A DNA stretch of 64,000 bases from Neospora caninum Liverpool (lineage: Eukaryota; Apicomplexa; Conoidasida; Eucoccidiorida; Sarcocystidae): assembly GCF_000208865.1 (NCBI RefSeq), contig NC_018398.1, positions 3,602,769 through 3,666,768 on the forward strand, in the 5' to 3' direction. Positions 59,283-64,000 of this stretch are shown here, in pieces (the stretch's first letter is position 1; each line of letters opens with the position of its first letter). Made by a program: the position numbers and the translations under genes. Below the pieces are notes generated by a model. The model worked only from the letters and a program-made list of their open reading frames with translations, was not told the DNA's origin and did no database searches.

Positions 59283-61180
59283 ATGGCAACCGAGTTCGCA
59301 GTGCCCCCCAGCATGCTCGCCGTTCCGAATGCGGGAAATGGTGCGCAGAATGTTAACATTTTGCCCCCCGGTGCGGGCACGAGAGTCGTAGACGTCCCGT
59401 TCGTGCACTACAGGCAGGTATGCCGCAGGACACGCTGAATTCCAACGGATCGGTCACCACTCGGTCCTAATTGGGATGACTAAATACTTTGTCATGCAAA
59501 AATATCCATATATATATATATATGCATGCGCGTCCATATTTCCGCCCAGGTGCGAAGGTGTTTTTGCTTGTCAGTGATCAGACATGCAACAGTTGCTTGG
59601 GTTGCTTCCCTTTCTTCCAGTAATCAGGGGGGATACCTTTGCGGCCTAGGAGCAACAGTCGGACAGTCTTCTATGAGTGATCAATAGGGCCGGCTTAGCA
59701 CCTATTTTTCATTGGATAAGTGGAGCACGGCTGCTGAAGCAGAGCTGAACAGACAGCAAGTAGCCTCAGCTCGTGGGAGCTGCATTGTGTCTACTGAATG
59801 TCTGTATCTCAGACAAACTCGTGTTTGTCATCATCTATGTATTTGATGTAGGTGCGTCTATTGATAGTGTTGATAGCATGCGTAGATGTATGAAGTGAAG
59901 GCGGGAATTCTTTATGTCGCGTGTGTACGGGCTGTCCACGTGTTGTATGCTTGCAGACGATGTGCGTGAAAGAAGTCAAGGTGCCTGTGGAAGTGACCAA
60001 GGTTGCCGTGAAGAAAGTCGAAGTCGAAGGCATCCATGAGGTCCCCATCATCCAGCCTCGCGAAATTGGCGTCCACCAAGTTGTCCGCCGCAACGTCCCG
60101 GAGCCGATTGATGTTTACACTGTCCAGGTGCGTGACGTGTTTTCTCGCAGATTCTTTGAAGCACAAAGACACGGACGAAGAGGGGATCTTTCTTCAGAGC
60201 CATCAGCACATTTCGATTTCCCCGCAGACATGTGCATATGCACCACGGCGTGGAATGCAACACGCGCACACGAAACGCGACGTACCCGTTGATATTTCTA
60301 TCCCGATATGCATATCCAGGGATAGATCTATCGGCTCGCGTGGCTTACTTATTCATGGTTGTCTCCCTGTATGTGCATATGTACAGATGGATAGACAGAT
60401 AGATAGATGTGCATAACACAGAGTGTAGCGTCGACATGTCTTTGGCATGCCTCCACCAGAGCGTTATGGGCACATGTGTGTTGATATCCAGTTGCATACG
60501 AGGGTCCATTGCATCTCACCCTGTGTTTGGGGAGATGGCGCTGGTGGCTGTTTTCGAGGGTGGCGTGGTGAGTCGACCGAGCGCCGTTTCCGCTATAATT
60601 TTGGTTTCCGTTTCCGTTCTTTTCCGTGCTACAGAAGTACACCATGCCCCGCATTCAGCCCAAGTACTACGACGTGGAGGTGCCGATCTACGTGCCGCGC
60701 TACGTCGAGGTTCCCGTCCCTTCCCACTTTGTCACTCTCCAGAAGGAGGACATCCCCGCGGTTGTGCCCGTCGGTCCCCCCCTCCAGGGCGTGAACAGCG
60801 CCCCCATTCTGAAGAACGAGCAGGCATACAGCCTGGCGCCCGCGGCGGATGCCAGCGATGAAGCAGCTGGTCCCGTGGCCCCCGGCGTCGTGGACGATAA
60901 TTTCTCCTTCCACCGCCAGGGTTCGGGCAGCTCCGATTTGGGATACAGCAAGACTGCACACAACGAAACTTTGACGGCTGAAGTCATCGTCCAAGGCAGC
61001 GCTGCGTCTTACCAGGAAGAGGCCTCGGGCGTCGCTGTGGTCGGAAACGACGCCGCCGGCTCTCTCGCCTCCTCCCCGCGTGTTTTCTCTCGGGTGAATG
61101 CCGCGGCTGCTGCCTCTGGAGAGATGGAGAGCGACAATGCCTCTGAACGTGCCGAGTCCGTCGACTCAATGCCCCAATAA
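59283..61180 (+). CDS. IMC12: Alveolin-family inner membrane complex protein, probably IMC12
   Basis: Alveolins are intermediate-filament-like proteins that form the subpellicular network under the inner membrane complex. Exons 59283-59417, 59957-60127 and 60635-61180 are phase 0 throughout and give 283 residues. Residues 36-155 carry the Val/Pro/Glu-rich alveolin repeats (VKVPVEVTKVAVKKVEVEG, HEVPIIQPREIGVHQVV, YYDVEVPIYVPRYVEVPVPS). The N-terminal 35 residues and the last 130, rich in Ser, Ala and Glu (ending ASERAESVDSMPQ), are non-repetitive. There is no hydrophobic span. Membership in the family is clear from the repeats; the number IMC12 rests on small size and on my recollection that Toxoplasma IMC12 lies near VP1, so treat the symbol as provisional. 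If the gene has an upstream coding exon, the start would change. Confidence 0.88.
59507..59522. repeat. Short TA microsatellite in an alveolin intron
   Basis: Alternating TA run in the intron between exons 59283-59417 and 59957-60127, followed at once by TGCATGC, a heptamer known as an AP2-type motif in Apicomplexa. Confidence 0.7.
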
Positions 61181-63652
61181 GCTGCCCACAGCCTGAATGG
61201 AAAATGCAACCCGGGGAGGGGGGAGACAAGACACTCTGGAGCAGTGAACAAATGGAGCCTCACTTGGAGAGACGCGTATGAATGCTACCATTTTGGCAGG
61301 AGAGCATAACTTTTCGACGAGTATGTGTGATCACGCAAGTTGCGAGCTGCGTGTGGGAGAATTTGTGGTGTGTGGGAGTCCGCCATTCCACTTACCGGTT
61401 GTTTGCTCAACGTGTGTAGCGCCACGACTCCTGGAAAATTCACACGGCGCACCCGGTGGAGTCAGGGGTACAAACGGCCGGGAGCCGTCTCAGATGTTTA
61501 ACAGAGGTGGAACCTCGGGAGCCGGTGACTGTGGCAAGAAAGGTTCCGTCGCCCCCGGAATAGGGAAGACACCCTTCGAAGACGGCGTAAAACGCTCTTT
61601 ATTTTATCTGAGAGGGATGCAACCACAAGTGGCTGCGTGGTGGCTCGCTGGTGTGATTTACCACGGAGCAGATGAAGTCGTGATGCAGGATGTGCCGCTG
61701 ATAATCGTAACCCTGTGCAGTGCATATGAACCCCTTACACGAAACAGTGAACCCTCCCCAAGTGAAAAAGTGGACCTGGTACGCCGCTAGAAACAGTTGT
61801 ACGACTGTCTGCCGTACCCATTTCCTCTCCACGATCCACGGAAATGGGGGCTCGTCTCGGCTTTTCGTTTTTTCCCTTGGGCACCCGATGTGTTTGGCAG
61901 CAATACTGTGAGTGGTAGGACAGACGCGAGGAGCATCGACACAACCGATTTTACAGATGGTTGCCTCATGTATACAAGGAGAGATGTAGCGTTTCATGAG
62001 CAGGAGGAGGAGGAAAGGAACCGTGGCACCTGCAGATAATTTGTTCCCCCGAAAGATAGTAACCTAACTCCTGCGTTCAGAAGAGGATCTGGTACATTTG
62101 AGCTTCGGCACACGCAGATCTCCAGAAGCTCCTTCTATCTTCGAACTGACTGGTTTTAGGAGACGTCACTTTTTTGGTGACCAAAGCCGTCACTTCATGG
62201 TCGGTCGACAATGGACATCAAAGCAGGAGCCACAAGAGCCACCAGATACCTCACGGATTCTTGGATGAGAACTACAGAATCTGCAACTCTGTCGTCGATT
62301 CCCTATTATGCGAACAAAGAACACCGATTTCACTGTGGATGGATGCACGGACAAACTACGTTCCTGCTGAAGAGAGCAGCCGGCGTCTCCAGTGCTTCAG
62401 TGGTGCAGATCACTCGTGTGAACAGAAGCTCAGAGCTTCCGTTTGCCCCAGTCGCGAGTGCCCCATTGGGCGGGTTGCCCAAACCCAGAAACGCTTAGGT
62501 CCGTACACTTTGCTCAGGTGTGAATGACGGGAAGAAGTGTGTACCTGATTCGACAATAGCCCGGGAGGCACAAGATAGAGTGAATTACTAGGTAGGAGGC
62601 CACACCACATACTGGAAGCAGAGAAATTGGTTTTCTGTCGAGAGAAAAGCGGAACAAGGATGAGCATTGCGCTCTAGTTCTTCGGCTTTCACTCTGAATA
62701 CCCTTCTTTCGAATGGCATAGTGACGATGTTGCGTCTGTGCTAAAAAAACATCTAGCGTTGATTTCTCCAGTCTCTTGTGTGTCCCCTGAGGAAACGGCA
62801 GTGACCCCTGATGCAACCGTGCACTGGGTTGCGAACTGCCAGTGCCAGCCACGGTTCGTCCTCGGCATTATGGGCAAGCCCCTCTTCAGCCCCTTCAGAA
62901 TTCTCTTCCCGCATGTTCTCCGCCATCGACCTTCTCCTTCAAGGTTTGTGTGGTGCCCTTCTTTCGCCCTCCATTGTGTGACCTTTTGATGCTTTGTGGC
63001 CAGCAGAACGCGCCGGGACATGCTGTACATACATGACAGCTCGCGAGCCGCCCGCCCTCGCCGGAAACCAGGACTCGCCACCTCGTTTTCAAAACATCTC
63101 ATTCACAAATAAAGAAGGAACGCCCAGTTTCTCGCAGGACAAACGGTGAAGCGAGTCGCTTCGTCGCGGGAAAACATTCCACCTTTTTGCGCCGTCTTTA
63201 CTGCGTAGGAGCGTGTCACCTCAACAAAAAAGCCTTCTCGTCTCGTGATATGCCTCGCGCTGTTCCTCGACTTGGTCAGCTCGCCTCAAGCCGATGAGGC
63301 ATTCGTTTTGAGGAGAGGCAGAACGAAAGAAACGGCACCACTTTCGACACTTTCTTTCCGCCCTCCTGCAGATGAAACAGAAGAAAAAAGGAATCCTTCG
63401 CACTCCGTGTCCCTTTTCGTATCCAGGCAGCACGCGAAGGCAGTTGCAGCAGCCACACTCAAGGATACAGCACTCGAGGAGCAGTGCAGCAACGTCATCA
63501 GCTCGCTCATCCTCGGTTTCTTACGTAGGCCGGAAGGGAATAGCACGCCTTTTGTTTTGGCGCTTCAAGGAATTTCAGCGTAATGTTGTTCTTCGTGCTG
63601 GGTATTTTTTTCGCTGTCATGAGCGGCCTCGCCGCGGACAGAGCGGGAGGTC
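61181..63652. other. 3' region of the alveolin gene and downstream intergenic sequence
   Basis: No supported gene. Overlapping ORFs on both strands at 63245-63583 (plus) and 63286-63546 (minus), and at 62738-62989 (plus) and 62689-63102 (minus), cannot be separated from chance. Confidence 0.4.
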
Positions 63653-63841
63653 GATCTGGATTCCGTTGACGCGGTGTGCGATCTGGACTCCGTTGACACG
63701 GTGTGCGATCTGGACTCCGTTGACACGGTGTGCGATCTGGATTCCGTTGACACGGTGTGCGATCTGGATTCCGTTGACACGGTGTGCGATCTGGATTCCG
63801 TTGACACGGTGAGCGATCTGGATTCCGTTGACACGGTGTGC
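63653..63841. repeat. 27-bp minisatellite, seven copies
   Basis: Seven head-to-tail units of GATCTGGAYTCCGTTGACRC plus GGTGTGC, totalling exactly 189 bp. Variants are C/T at unit position 9, G/A at position 19 in the first copy, and one GTGAGC unit. The period is a multiple of three, so open frames encode a nine-residue repeat (CDLDSVDTV on plus, STESRSHTV on minus). No spacers are present. Confidence 0.97.
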
Positions 63842-64000
63842 GATCTTCCTTTCTCGTGTGTACTACTCCTTTTCCTTCACGGAAGGCACACCGTTAGAAG
63901 GTAGCTGCACACAGGGGAAGGTCGGAAAATGTTGACCACAAAAGATCTCTGGACGGCTTCTGAAGGATCACTCGCAAAGTGAAATGGCGACTTTGCATCG
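63842..64000. other. Terminal sequence, nothing identified
   Basis: The frame through the minisatellite continues to a stop at 63904. No further feature is supported before the window ends. Confidence 0.3.

Noticed and set aside
63245..63583. 112-codon plus-strand ORF and its minus-strand mirror at 63286-63546
   Set aside because: Both strands are open with no motif; the plus ORF lacks a good ATG, and the signal-like start on minus is not supported by anything else.
63653..63841. CRISPR-like array
   Set aside because: The units are directly adjacent with no spacers; this is a minisatellite in a eukaryotic genome.

Overview
The window looks like nuclear DNA of a coccidian apicomplexan, most likely Toxoplasma gondii or a very close relative (Hammondia, Neospora). 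Support comes from intron-dense genes with GT-AG borders and GC-rich third codon positions, (TA)n and (TG)n microsatellites in introns, a type I vacuolar H+-pyrophosphatase whose model has exactly 816 residues, and an alveolin-type inner membrane complex protein on the same strand downstream. No mobile element, CRISPR array, tRNA or rRNA gene was found. All multi-exon models were built by hand from reading frame, splice-site sequence and phase agreement, without transcripts.

Layout, left to right. 11-3276 (minus): ARP1/centractin, nine exons seen, last exon off the window. 3277-6007: shared upstream region of two divergent genes. 6008-22810 (plus): a 28-exon gene for a protein of about 1,814 residues with 14 RCC1-type repeats, a short coiled coil and an IQGAP-like GAP-related domain plus RasGAP C-terminal (RGC) domain. 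25496-26811 (minus): a 97-residue single-membrane-span protein. 29022-30959: ORF fragments that may belong to one unrecognised plus-strand gene. 31288-36463 (plus): VP1, the proton pyrophosphatase. 38659-40232 (minus): two tandem intronless SPEC3/Stum-like two-span membrane proteins. 41900-43674 (plus): a small lysine-tailed protein resembling SREK1IP1, with a diverged repeat copy in its last intron and another beyond its end. 45149-50650 (minus): a 1,585-residue Ser/Gln/Pro-rich protein with scattered FG dipeptides. 52875-53111 (minus) and 53333-56130 (plus): a divergent pair whose start codons lie about 220 bp apart. 59283-61180 (plus): an alveolin, probably IMC12. 63653-63841: a seven-copy 27-bp minisatellite.

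These are separate eukaryotic transcription units, not an operon. By function they touch acidocalcisome and vacuolar proton pumping (VP1), the cortical cytoskeleton (alveolin), dynein-dynactin cargo (ARP1), possibly mRNA processing, and a putative small-GTPase scaffold (the RCC1-GRD-RGC protein). That fusion is the most unusual object in the window.
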